Shown piece by piece: positions 41,333-52,680 of a DNA stretch of 64,000 nt. The notes under the pieces are model-generated. The model did not search any database, had not been told where the DNA came from, and saw only the letters and a program-made list of their open reading frames with translations. Origin of the DNA: Linepithema humile. Taxonomy: Eukaryota > Arthropoda > Insecta > Hymenoptera > Formicidae. Each line of letters starts with the position of its first letter. Position 1 is the stretch's first letter. The translations under genes and the position numbers were made by a program. The DNA lies in NCBI RefSeq assembly GCF_040581485.1, contig NC_090130.1:19657656-19721655 (forward strand), written 5' to 3'.

Positions 41333-41832
41333 TTAAAAAATTGAAAATAATATATAATAATTGTACATTATATTATGCAACATAGTTTGCAACATGCAAC
41401 TGCATACTTTTTCTTGAAAGCAACTATGTGTTTCTTTATACCAATTGATTCGTCTCATTATTTTATGCATAAAAGTATTAAGGTAAGATTCCCAAAAATT
41501 GAATGTTTTACAAGATATTTTGTATTTTATGTCAAAATACTGTAATTTACAAGCCTCATAACTCGAAAAGTACTTAATGAAAAATAACTTCATTATAGTG
41601 TTTTGAAAAGCTCTTGACACCAGCTATTAGATTTTGGAATCAAAAATAGGGGTTTCCATTTTAAAAAATAACTCTGACCTTTAAATGACCTTGAAAATCA
41701 ACTGCAAGATCAAAGTCAAGGTCACCATCAGATAGATCCCTCGAAATCATGCAAATTTCGTCTGAGCCATTTTTTTGTACAAGCACATCTCTACGTTTTA
41801 AAAGGGTGGGACGGGTGGTCTGAAACACCCGG
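41333..41832. mobile_element. Degraded MITE related to 15384-16257
   Basis: Shares the core CTCATTATTTTATGCATAAA-type segment with the 15.4-kb MITE. It then runs through GACCTTTAAATGACCTTG repeats and ends CTGAAACACCCGGTATAT. Only one end is clear. No ORF. Confidence 0.55.
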
Positions 41833-43546
41833 TATATCACATTTTATGTTAGTACAAAATATAATAAAATCTGAAAAATACAATATTAATAATTTATCCA
41901 TATAAGTAACATACAACTAAAAAATATTGGCTAGATGTATCAGCATGTGTCTGTTATGCAAAAAAATAAAAATAATTAAAAATAAATAATAATTAGACAA
42001 TAAATATTGCACTAAAATTGCACATAAAAAATAAAATAAACAGAAAAGTCTTAAGTATTAAGAACCATCAGATGAAGTTCCTGCTTTTCCATATAAATTT
42101 TGCGGATTATGTAATTTTAAATGTTCGGAATCAATTTCAAAATTTGAACAATAAATGCCTTCAGCTTGAAAACTAGACCGCATAATACAAATTGCAGAAA
42201 CAGTTTCATTAGATAACTGATTTCTTTTTTTAGTTTTTACATCTGTAACCATTGAAAAAATTCGTTCCGCTTCAGCATTAGAATGGGGAAAAGAAAGAAC
42301 CGCTTCGACTAATAACTCTAAATTTTGAAACCTTTTTTTCCCATTAAAATTTTTTAATTCTAATATTTTTTTCCACATATCGATTTCTAAAGAAGCTAAT
42401 TCTTTTTTTTCTTTATCATTAAAAACAGATGGTAAAATTCTCCATTCAAAAGCTAATTTAGTAATATCAATATTAATATCTCCTAGCGGGCAATAAATGT
42501 TAAACGCGTAGCAATAAATGTTAAATCTTTAAATTGTAGATTCTAGATTCATCGTAAAGAGCAACTTTCGGCTGTAAAAACATTAATTGTTCAAAAACAG
42601 TATCTCTATATGGCAAACGTTTCAACATTTCGCGAACTGCAGTTATATAAAACTCTAAACAATTTAATTTAATTTCTTGCGCGCATTCCAAAGATAATGT
42701 TTCTAAAAGACTTTCACATTCCGGACCAACATATATATTATTAATATATTTAATATTTTTTTTATCGTTTATATTAAAATTAACAATACACTTTAAAGCT
42801 TCTGGAATAATAAAATTTTGTGCTATTTCGCGAATTAATTGTTGGCTATTTTCAAACAATGTATGTATTAAAACTTTACGAGCTTGAAAAAGAGCATTAA
42901 ACTCGTTAAAAAAATTCAACGAATATTTTAAAAATAATAAATATGCTTTAATACAATTATTATTTAACTGATTTAAAATTATTTCCGCAGATTTTAATTT
43001 ATCCTCTACTACAGCCAAAATAAAAAAATTTTTTAAAATTTCCCAATTATTTAATAATCTAACAACGCATTTATGTAATACCAACCACCGAGTATTTGAT
43101 AATTTTAAAATCTTATTTCTTTCCACATTGAAAAACGCCTGAAATTCGCCTAAAATTGCACATCTCTTTGCACTACCTGAAATGTAAGTACTAACTCCTC
43201 GAATTAAATTTTCGCACGACTCAAGAAGTTTTTTGCATACTCTACTTGCTACAAGCGCGGATGAATGGCAAATACAGTTTAACGTGACAAGACCCGGTAT
43301 TTCTAATTTTAATCGTGACATATGTAACGGTGCAGCCCGCAAGCTGCATCGTTACGGCTACGGACCGTCCATCGTCCGTAGCCCACCAAGGGCGCATCGA
43401 GCGCCGATAAATTTCTTATCGTAACAACGGCGGTCAACCGCCGAAAATCCCCCACACCCGACCGTTCCGAAATTCCGTTTTGTAGGGGACTCGCCGCCGA
43501 AACCGCCGATGCTTGCCGATTCGAAACCATTCGGCTGCCAGCCGGG

Positions 43547-43554
43547 TATAAAAG
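43547..43554 (+). promoter_or_regulatory. TATA box of the solo LTR
   Basis: TATAAAAG in the context GCCGGGTATAAAAGAGGCCCG. Transcription would start about 25-30 bases on, just before the hairpin array at 43587. Confidence 0.6.
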
Positions 43555-43586
43555 AGGCCCGGCTGTACGTCTTCTCACCAGATCCC

Positions 43587-43880
43587 GTTCGCTGATAGAC
43601 AGCGAACATCCCTCTACGAGTATCCTCGTAGTCCAAACCGAGCATACTCGGATTCTATACCTGTTCCAGCACACGAGTATCCTCGTGTACCGCCGAGCGT
43701 CCTCGGTATTCTTGACTCTCGCATACGAGTATATTCGTATACCCGCCGAGCGTACTTGGCTCCTCTAGGCCACCGAACTTCGTATTGCGGGCATTCCCGC
43801 GTACCTAGCCAGGTCGCCGTTCTAAATTCTAAATTCCGCCTTCGTACGAGCGTCCTCGTGCTCCCGCCGAGCGGAATCGG
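43587..43880 (+). repeat. Array of short hairpins with covarying stems
   Basis: Nine to ten stem-loops in 294 bases, mostly with 4-nt loops. Long type: CTACGAG-TATC-CTCGTAG (43614), ACACGAG-TATC-CTCGTGT (43671), ATACGAG-TATA-TTCGTAT (43723), GTACGAG-CGTC-CTCGTGC (43844). Each is followed by a short type CCGAG-CATA-CTCGG, CCGAG-CGTC-CTCGG, CCGAG-CGTA-CTTGG, CCGAG-CGGA-ATCGG. Plain stems GTTCGCT/AGCGAAC (43587) and GCGGG/CCCGC (43787) are also present. Outer base pairs change on both sides while pairing is kept, mostly as Watson-Crick pairs with a few wobbles. Confidence 0.8.
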
Positions 43881-45466
43881 CAGCCTAAGTCCGTATATCG
43901 CGTTTATTCGCTGGGATTTCAAAACCGTAATCCGTCCGGCAGGCAAAACCGCGTCGACCAATCCACGCCGCCGAATAATCCGCATCGATCTACGATCGAA
44001 CAGACTCGCGATACTCTACGAACGCATTCACCGACAAGCGCTCCGTCTTGTACCAACCGTTGCGACACGATCGCCCGCGCTTGCGCTCTCGCCGACCGCA
44101 CCAGGACGCCTCACGTCATACTTTATAGTTTCGCATAAATAATTATTCCACCGCTGCCTAAATAATTATTTCACCGTCGCTCTTTTATATCACTATTGCC
44201 GATACTTCACGTTGCTTTCGCCTTTATTTTGCGCCGCTTTAAAATAATTATTTCACTATTGCCGATACTTTGCCTTTATTTTCACGTTACTTTCGCATTT
44301 ATTTTACGCCGCCTTAAATAATTATTTCACCGTCGCTCAAATAATTATTTTACTATTAACGATACTTCGCATTTATCTTCACGCTGCTTTGTATTTATTT
44401 CACGCCGCCTTAAAGAATTATTTCGCTGTCACTTATTAATTATTTCACCGTTGTTAATATACCGATTGCACCGATATTTTGCTATTTTGTATACTCTTTC
44501 GAATTCATTTCGCACACGCTTTGCATGTACACACGAGCATTGAAGCAGATCATTCGAAACAAATCATATCAACATCTTTCTCAATAAACGCTGTTTCATT
44601 ATTTTGTTATAAACGAGCATTTGGTTTATTTGACATACCCCCAACCGACCGAACCTGGATTCCGGCGAGCTACTCCGCGTCCGCCGAAGCTCACACGGTT
44701 TCACATAAAAGAATTATTGCAACCAATCATTACAGATGCATTATCGCTTGCCATTCCAACAATATTTTGTAAAGGAATTTTGTTTTCATTTAACATATTT
44801 TTAAAAATTTCAAAAAGTTTATTCGCGGAACAATCTGTTGCGTCTACAGACAATAAATTTAATAATTGAGTTGTTACTTTTTTATTGAAAAGTGAAACAT
44901 ATTGCACAAGAACACACATAAGCTTTTTATCCGAAATATCTGTGCTTTCATCTATTAAAATTGAAAATTTACATTTTTGTAAATTAGTAACAATTTTTTC
45001 AATCTCGCGTTTTGCAATTACTTGTGTAACTACTTTAGTACATTTATCTCGTGCTAATGAAAGATCTGATACAACTTCAGGGATCATATAGATATCTTTT
45101 AATAGTGGAATTAAATAATCTGCGGAATAAAATGCAATATTATGCTCAGCAAAAAATGCTGCTAATTTGATCTCGGCGCGTTTGACTTTATCTTTATGTG
45201 AAAGAGTAACACTACTATTATCATTATTATTCGAAAAATTAATGTTAACATTTTTAGAATTTATTTGTTCAATATGTTGGTCTGATTGCGAATGTTTAAG
45301 TAAATTTGATTTGCAACATCTGATGGCTTTATTGCATACAGTACACAATGCTTTATGTAGTGTAGGATGTGGAGCTTAACCATCCTTTAAAAACATTTTC
45401 ATCTAGCCATGATGATTGAAATTTTCTAATTCTAGGTCTTTTAGGTTTATGCTCCATAGATTCCAT

Positions 45467-45943
45467 ATTTCTGAATAAATAAATAAATCTTACCTTATTT
45501 GTACTCACCTAACCTCCTCAAAACGTCCCGCCATACGATTAACACACAACATATAACGGCACTGGATCTCCATCACCGCACATGCGCAGAGCCGCACATG
45601 CGCATACAACCGGTCCCTAATCGGAACACTGTCGCGCATGTGCAATCACGCATTTATCTTCAAAAAACAGAAGTGTTTATCCATGACAGCCAAGGATATA
45701 TCCTAATTTTATGTAAAAGTGCTGTATCTGCCGAGATAAATATACGAATGCGCATGCGCGAAGGAGGAAAAACCGTCATTATCTTGGCAGGTGTTGCATT
45801 ATAGCAAAAATGGTACAAAGCTCTATCTATATGTAATATATCTATGGGTTTGCCAGACGGATAATCGCTCCACGATTGGAGGAAATCTTGCTAGGCTCTG
45901 ATTGGACACTGCACCAACAGAAGGGAGAACAGTCGGATCCAGG
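45467..45943. other. Flank of hAT gene and target of P3; no gene
   Basis: No ORF is supported. The end (CAACAGAAGGGAGAACAGTCG then target GATCCAGG) is the left half of the P3 target site, whose right half continues into a TATA box at 50116. Confidence 0.5.
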
Positions 45944-48900
45944 CACGGACTAAGGAATAGAGGGACGGTGCACAAGCTGTACCGGGGGAGCACGTTTGCG
46001 GCGGGGGGGGGCCGCCATATTCGTTTAGTAATCACCACACATAGAACTCACTATTTGCGTATATGTGAGAAATGAAAGTCAGATCCTGCGCACAATAAAC
46101 AAAATAGGAAATAGAAATAGAAATAATTATTAAATATTAGAAATAAGAAATTGGAATTACTTATTTTAAAAATAAAAAGAATAGAAAAAATTAATGCATG
46201 AATTAAGAAATAAGAATTGGAACTAATTAATATATTTTATTCTCTTGTTAGATGTAAAATAATTTCTCTTTTTAATATTAAATGTTTATTGCTATTTCTA
46301 ATATTTTGTCTACTGTATGCAGAGCCTCAGAGTAATAAAAGTTAAAGTATTTATTTTATAAAAAATGTCAAAAACAAAAAAATAAAATGTCTACTAAAAT
46401 GTAAAAACTAAACACATTATAATAAAGTTTTAAAATAAATAAAACAAAATTAACAAAAAAATATTTCTTTTACATTTACTAGTTACATAAACTAGTTCAT
46501 AGTATTAATTAAACTAATAATACTAAGCATTTATTGATGCTTATGTTGAACTAATTTAGTGAACTTCTGCCTATCACTAATACTTTTATCTATAGTCTTA
46601 GAACAAATGTAGTGTAGTCTAATTTTAATAAATTTTTTAATTATTGCTTCAGTAAGATATATAGAATGAGGCTCTAAAATATTTTGATTATTGTGATCTT
46701 TTAAATTTGAAAATAATAAATCGCAATTTATTAACGACCGTTTTATAGAATTTATTAAAAATTAATCTGAAAATTTTTTTAATAAAAATTTTCCACCACT
46801 TTCATAAAGACATATTTTTATTATTTTTTCAGCCTTTGTGCAAATATATGTTACATCATGAGAAGGATAAATTAAAAATCCTCTACTTTTTATGGTAATC
46901 AAAGAATTTGATGATGATGGTGTACCTTCTAAAGCTTTTAAGCAATCTTCACATTTTATTTTTGCCTGTAAAGATTTTACAATAGAACCTGCTATATAAG
47001 AAATAATTGTTTCTGCAATCTCTGATACATTACATGGATTTTTAACATAAGAATGTGTATCAAAATTCTGAATTAAAGTTAATAATCTGTCTGTATTTGT
47101 ATCAATATTTGTATTAATTAATTTTTTATTTTTTTCATTGTCTATTTCAGCTGTAACATGTTTGATTGATGGCGTGGTCATATTAATTACATCAACCGGT
47201 TTTAATTTAGATGTTATATGTAATATAGAAATGTTTTCCTGAGGTATACAGTTGCCTGTATTATTTGCACGAAGGTCATGATGTACTAAGAGTTTTTTGT
47301 ATATACCAACGAACTGCCGAGCCGTTGGATTATTGTTACAGCCATTATGTGCTCTTATGCAACCAAAAAGCAATTCAATATGATCTTGGCTTATTTTATA
47401 GGATGGTATGTATTTTAATACTTTTTTATTTTCACATAATTCGTGGTATAATTGTTGAAGACTGTGAATGCAAATTAAAAAACCAATAAATCCAGTTTTC
47501 CTTTTAGTAAAAATAAGTTTAATTGAATCTTTTGTTTTTAAATTAAAAATGTATTTTTCGCATTCGAGTAATTTGTTAATAATAATCTCATTATTATGAC
47601 TATGTTGATGTAATGGTTGACAATCACTTTGATCAAAATATTGTAATGGCTTCTTAAAATGTAAATTCTTCAAACTTTTAGAATTCATTATGTCAAAAAG
47701 ATCATTAAATAAATTTATGAAACGAATAGTAGCATCGCTATCTTTAAATAAATAGATATTCATATTTTTTAAAATTATCAAGGAATCAGCAACGCTCTTA
47801 CTAAATAATTGAGATGCAAGACGAACTTTCATTTTCTGTTTTTGATAATTTAAATGTTTCTTACTTAATTTATTAGCTAAATGAAGTCCCTCTTCTTCTT
47901 GAACAGAGTGAAGTTGTTCAAAGTATTTCCAAGATACTTCCCCATCTTCAGAAATTATAGTGCAAATATCTCCTAAGCAATTTCGCACTAATTTTAGCAT
48001 ATGCGCTGGATCCAAAAATATAAAAACTTTTTCTTCAGTAACAGGATGTAAGAAGTAAGTCTGCAATTTGTTATTTTGGAGATCTTTATCTATATTAAAA
48101 CCAGTTAATTCTTTCATAATGCTCATATTTATAGGTGCACCATCAAACGTCAAAGAAACAACATTAAGCTTAAATGCATGCAACAATTCTAAACTTTTCA
48201 AAATAAGCAATTTTTTTGTATCAGTTTTTAGTGAATCTATAAAAAAATAAGCAAAAGGAATTTTCCATGCTGCATTCACACATACAACAGTGAAAACCAG
48301 AACTTGTTTAGCTACTTTATTTGAATCAACATTAATATATTTTTCCATTTCACCAAAGTCAACCATGCCATACACTTTTGAATGCACCCGTTCAATTTCA
48401 CTTTTTATATCCATTTCATCGAATATAACAGCCCCGAACAAAGGATAATCAACAGCTTTACAACGTTCTTCAATTGATTTTAAAGCTTCTGTATTAAAGC
48501 CTGGATTTCCTTCTACAGAAGTGTACCATTTATATAAGGTTTTTGGATGAGGTAAAGCACATTCGAATTTTTCTCTTACATAATTATAAGCTTTGGGACT
48601 GTAGTAATGCAATGTTAGTGCAAAAGACCTTAGTTCAGGACTGTATTGCTTACTAATAGTTTTAGCCTCACATTTTAAAATCATTTTTTTCAATAAATCT
48701 TTATTAGACTTACCCATTTGCTCTAAGATGTCTAGATAATTTTTATTTAATTTTGATTTTAGAGAAGATATAACTATATCAAAATCTGGCTCAGACTTTT
48801 TTTGTTTCAATTTGCGTTTTAGATTTCTTATTGTTTGTTGACTTTTCCGTTTGTGCTCCTCAAAAGATGCTTTTAAATATTTTATTGTGTCATCTCTGTC

Positions 48901-50105
48901 ATCCTGAAGATGTTGAGGACTGACAGATGTTGAACGGCTAATATTTGAATATCCAGGCAAATTTTTTGGAGAAGTAGTACAGTTGTCAAAAAGTTTTTCA
49001 TCCAGCACTGTATAATGTTCTTGAAGTTCACCTTAAAATAGTATATTGTTCACAAATTTTTCAAATTTACAATAAAAATTTACAATAAAAATAATTAGAT
49101 AATAATGTAAAAATTCTAACTAACCAGCTGATAAATGTTCTTTTCTCCTAACAAATTCTCCAGTGAATTCATCGAGAAGCATTTGTTCATCAGCTTGCAT
49201 GGACATATTTTTATCTTTATTGTATTCCTCATTTTTAGTATTTAGTTTCTTGGTACAATGAGTATCATTTGATGAAAATGATGCTTCTAAATATAAAGGT
49301 TGGTTATCAGAAGAAAATGATGAATTTAAATAATTCTGTTCATTTTCAATGTTTTCGTATTGAAGAGTACTATCGACAAAAGCATCACTCTAAAAAAGTA
49401 AAAAACTTTCAATAAAAAAATACTGATGTTTGTATACCAAGCAAAGTTGAATATTATAAAATTTTATACATAAGGTACTGCGTTTTCACGTAAAAATATT
49501 TTATCCAAAGTTTTATTTATATCTTCTGTTTTGAAATGTAATGAACAAACTGATGCAGATTTTTTTAGATTTATATTTTCATCCAATCCAATATTTTTTA
49601 GCCACAAATTTCTTTTATTTATATCTTTTGGTAATCTGTAATAAAAACAGCATTTTTTAATATAATAAGAATAAAATTATATAGTAAGATAATGTTTCAA
49701 AATGTCTTTTCCAAGAAAAATTTTACTCGATATAATATATGGAACCTAATCTAAATAATAAGATGAATTTCTTACCTATGTAAACTAATTTTTAAATTTT
49801 GCTCTAATGTTTTTTGAAGTTCGCTTTTTCTTTCATTTTTTTCATTTGTCATGGAGCAGCCTGGTACTATACATCTAACCATTTTTTATAAAATTTATAG
49901 TACAATAATAAAACCGCCTAATCTCTTGTCACCCGTTATGTATGGCACCACTACACGAGTGTAACCATGTCACAGACACAGAATCTCTGTGTGAGAATCG
50001 CTACATCAATATGGCGGAAAGCAGTCCCCCCCGCACGCTTGAGTTACCGTCCCCTCTCGCCTAAACTAGGACTTTAGACTCAGTCCCTCTATTCCTTAGT
50101 CCGTG
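45944..50105 (-). mobile_element. P3: complete P-element, likely autonomous
   Basis: 4162 bp. Perfect 23-bp TIRs start CACGGACTAAGGAATAGAGG at 45944 and are mirrored at 50083-50105. Perfect 8-bp target duplication GATCCAGG at 45936-45943 and 50106-50113. Subterminal inverted segments (GCGGGGGG...GCCATATT near each end) are also shared. It encodes an intact four-exon transposase. Nothing visible prevents activity. Confidence 0.95.
46762..49882 (-). CDS. P3 transposase, THAP9/P-element type, intact
   Basis: Exons on the minus strand: 49882-49776, 49635-49470, 49389-49125, 49031-46762. All splice sites are GT/AG. The joined frame is 2808 bases (935 residues) and free of stops. Exons 1-2 give the THAP zinc finger (CIVPGC, the W in RNLWLKN, CSLHF). 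Exon 3 is acidic/Ser-rich linker. Exon 4 has a basic coiled coil (KRKLKQKK), LRSFALTLHYYSPKAYN, AVIFDEMDIKSE (first Asp), SLTFDGAPINMS (second Asp), FLDPAHMLKLVRN, and SQDHIELLFGCIRAHNG, and ends in the SYIAGSIV and Cys-pair region typical of the C-terminus. Start chosen as the first ATG giving the THAP CxxxxC. Confidence 0.92.
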
Positions 50106-51269
50106 GATCCAGGGGTATAAAAGCTGGACCCGAGAGAGCTCTCCAGCAGTGATGCGATATTTCCCACAGCGGTCCCGGCTCCGCTGCCTCACACAATCTT
50201 ACAGAAGCGCTACGTCACGTATCCGTGTGAGCTCGGCCGTTCAACCAATGGAAGAGAGCGAACGTCTCCCTTCCACCGAGCCGACACAACAGACGATAAA
50301 TGCATGCTACTTGCATGTTAAAAGCAAGCGTTTCTGATTTAGAAAAGAAATTCTGAGGCGAGTGGCTGGAATATTAGAGATCACCTGTTCGAGACCTGCT
50401 TCGTGCAACTTTTTTTTCTTTTTTCCACATTTGTTTCTAGCATAGTAAATTATTAGATAATATTTTTTTGCCCAAAAAAATAATATTTTCTATTTATTAT
50501 TAATATTCGCATATATTAAACTAACAATTTTAGAAATAATACAGATCTGCTATTGTTAATAGAAAAATGAAGTTATTTTACAATGTTGCAACAAAGTGCT
50601 AATTTAACATATGTGAATATTTTTAATAAAGATAAAATAATTTTTTTTAGCCAAAAACATTATCTAATAATTTGCTTAAAATAAATATCGAAAAAGGAAA
50701 AAAAGTTACAAAATCACAGTTTTCAAACACGAGATTTTTAATATTCTTGCCATTTGCCTTACTCGTTTAGCCATGCTTGTTATTTTACATTTATCAACAT
50801 GAAAGATTACACGCCTGCAAAGCTTTTAATTATTTATTTTAAACTACTGCATATTAGCAAGAGTTACTGCAGTAACTACATATACATGTACTGTGGAGAT
50901 TAGTGGAGGAACACAGTAGCATATTAAAAATGCAGTCAAATAGATGTAGATTGGTAATTTTATTAGTACTATTAATAAGTAGTGGTCTTCCGCACCACCT
51001 TTGAGGTTCCACTTATGGCGCGTTCGATTTTTTTTTAAGTGGATCGTCGCCTGGAGCCCTATTGTACCACTTTTTTTTACACCTGTTATTTACAGGTTAA
51101 AATAATTTACAGTAGTTGACACTGTATTTTTGTATCTATATACTTACTGTACTTTGTATACTTGTATACTTTGTATACTGTTATAGCCACTATGGCTCAC
51201 AATTTGTGTACAATTATTTTGTTTTGTGTTAAATATATATTTTATTTTAATCATTAATCAAAATAAATT
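50106..51269. other. P3 right flank with TATA box and fold-back element; no gene
   Basis: TATAAAAG at 50116-50123 lies immediately beyond the P3 target duplication. 50149-50800 is a fold-back element related to 40396-41185, with box B-like GTTCGAGACC at 50387-50396 and AAGCAAGCGTTTCTGA. 50800-51269 is AT-rich, with no ORF. Confidence 0.55.
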
Positions 51270-51612
51270 GTGTGAAATTCTTTCAATCCGTACCTGTGAA
51301 ACGAATGTTGTCGATACTTACCTTATCCGTTCTGCATCCGGTTGATCCATCGTCTGTGCGCAAGGTGAACCTGTGAACAAACAAAACAAAAGGGATTAGA
51401 ACAAGATACATCGCAGCATCTCATCAGGCGTCATCGTCCGTACTAAAAGAAGCGACATCCGATCCTGAGGGTCATGGAAGGACGAGGCAAGAATTTCAAC
51501 TTTCTCGTTTAAGAGGTTAAAACGAGTGGCGACCAATCTACGGCGAACGTATTGCTGCCTGCGACTGGTGAGTCCTGAGTAATCTATCTCCATAGGGCAC
51601 GTCCGGTCACAC
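51270..51612 (+). mobile_element. LTR-element leader fragment, third copy
   Basis: Matches the leader parts of the units at 17840 and 19440: CCTGTGAACAAACAAAA corresponds to CCTGTAACAGAAAA, and the segment ends in the same splice-donor context GCGACTGGTGAGTCC (GT at 51568-51569), then CCGGTCACA-CCCTAA. The 5' LTR part is absent or unrecognisable. Confidence 0.5.
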
Positions 51613-52680
51613 CCTAATTCAAATTTGAGGGGTGAAACACCCTTTTGAAAAAAAAACGGGTTTTTTCTTTTTGTGTGAATATCACCAAAATTGTAACAAA
51701 TATCAAAAAATGTTTCAAATAGAAGTTGTATGGTTTGTAATGAGCTTATAACTGTTTAGTTGAATTTTCAAAAAATGTAATTTTTTTTATTTATCCCCAC
51801 CTCTTATTTTTTCGAATTTTAAAATTTTTGAAATGACAAATGTTTAAGCATTTTTTACGCTGAATGCAATTATATATGATTTTATTATGTTCCGAAATCG
51901 TATCTTTCAAAAATGAGTCATCAGTATCACATTATATGCGTCGCGCTGCATGACGCATCGTTTATACCGCACTTGTGTTGCGCAATAGTCGCAAAATAAA
52001 TATAAAAATGACATGTTATCACATACTTCAGAAAAAAAGTTAACTAAAATTGTTGCTAAAGCATTCCTTTCACATTACACCCTCATAGATAATCGCTGTA
52101 TTTCGTGTGCAGTATATTTTATATACTGCGATACATTCTACACACAGTTACATTCTACTAAATTACTACGATACTTTTAAACTATAAAGTATTATATATA
52201 AAATCTTGAAATATAAAATGTATATTATAAATATAATATACATTTTATATACTTTATAGTTTAAAAGTATCGTAGTAATTTAGTAGAATGCAACAGTATG
52301 TAGAATGTATCGCAGTATATTAAAATTATTAAAAGACTAAACTTTACGGAATTTTATATTTCAATTCATTGTCAAGTCGGGTCAAGAGGGTAGAGTCGGA
52401 GTGGATGTTGAATAGATTGATTCGTTCACTGTTTTTATTTCATAAATTATTTTCCCGTAGTCACTACAAGCGAAACTTCAGTGTAATATGCGCTGATAGC
52501 TAACTTGCATATGACAACGCGCTGCACACAAAATGCAGCGATTATCTATAAGGGTGTAATGTGGAAGGGTGCTTTAGCAACAATTTTAGTTAACTTTTCT
52601 TTCTCAAATATGTGATAACATGTCATTTTTATATTTATTTTGCGACTATTGCGCAACACAAGTGTAGGATAAACAATGCG

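Larger units (their letters stand above)
43323..44703 (+). mobile_element. Solo LTR inside the hAT gene
   Basis: Starts TGTAACGGTGCAG and ends CGGTTTCA (TG...CA) with 4-bp target duplication CATA (43319-43322 and 44704-44707). TATAAAAG at 43547-43554 and AATAAA at 44583-44588 mark promoter and poly(A) signals. No coding sequence. The 3' half has repeats of an AATAATTATTTCACCG unit. Length of 1381 bp and duplication size suggest a Gypsy or BEL-type LTR. Confidence 0.82.
42058..45466 (-). pseudogene. hAT transposase gene split by a solo LTR
   Basis: Minus strand. From ATG 45466 the N-terminal BED-type finger (CTVCNKAI...HSQSDQH) needs a frameshift near 45378. Then come catalytic segments LIDESTDISDKK and GMASDNASVMIG (first two acidic sites). 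At this point, after CNNSFM, a 1.38-kb solo LTR interrupts the gene, and coding resumes at 43322 with SRLKLEIPGLVTLNC. The C-terminal dimerisation domain is clear (LSFPHSNAEAERIFSMVTDV, 42.2-42.4 kb). A 21-bp tandem duplication at about 42490-42530 sits at another frame break. The protein is zinc-finger hAT-like in the 600-750-residue range; this copy is dead. Confidence 0.85.
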
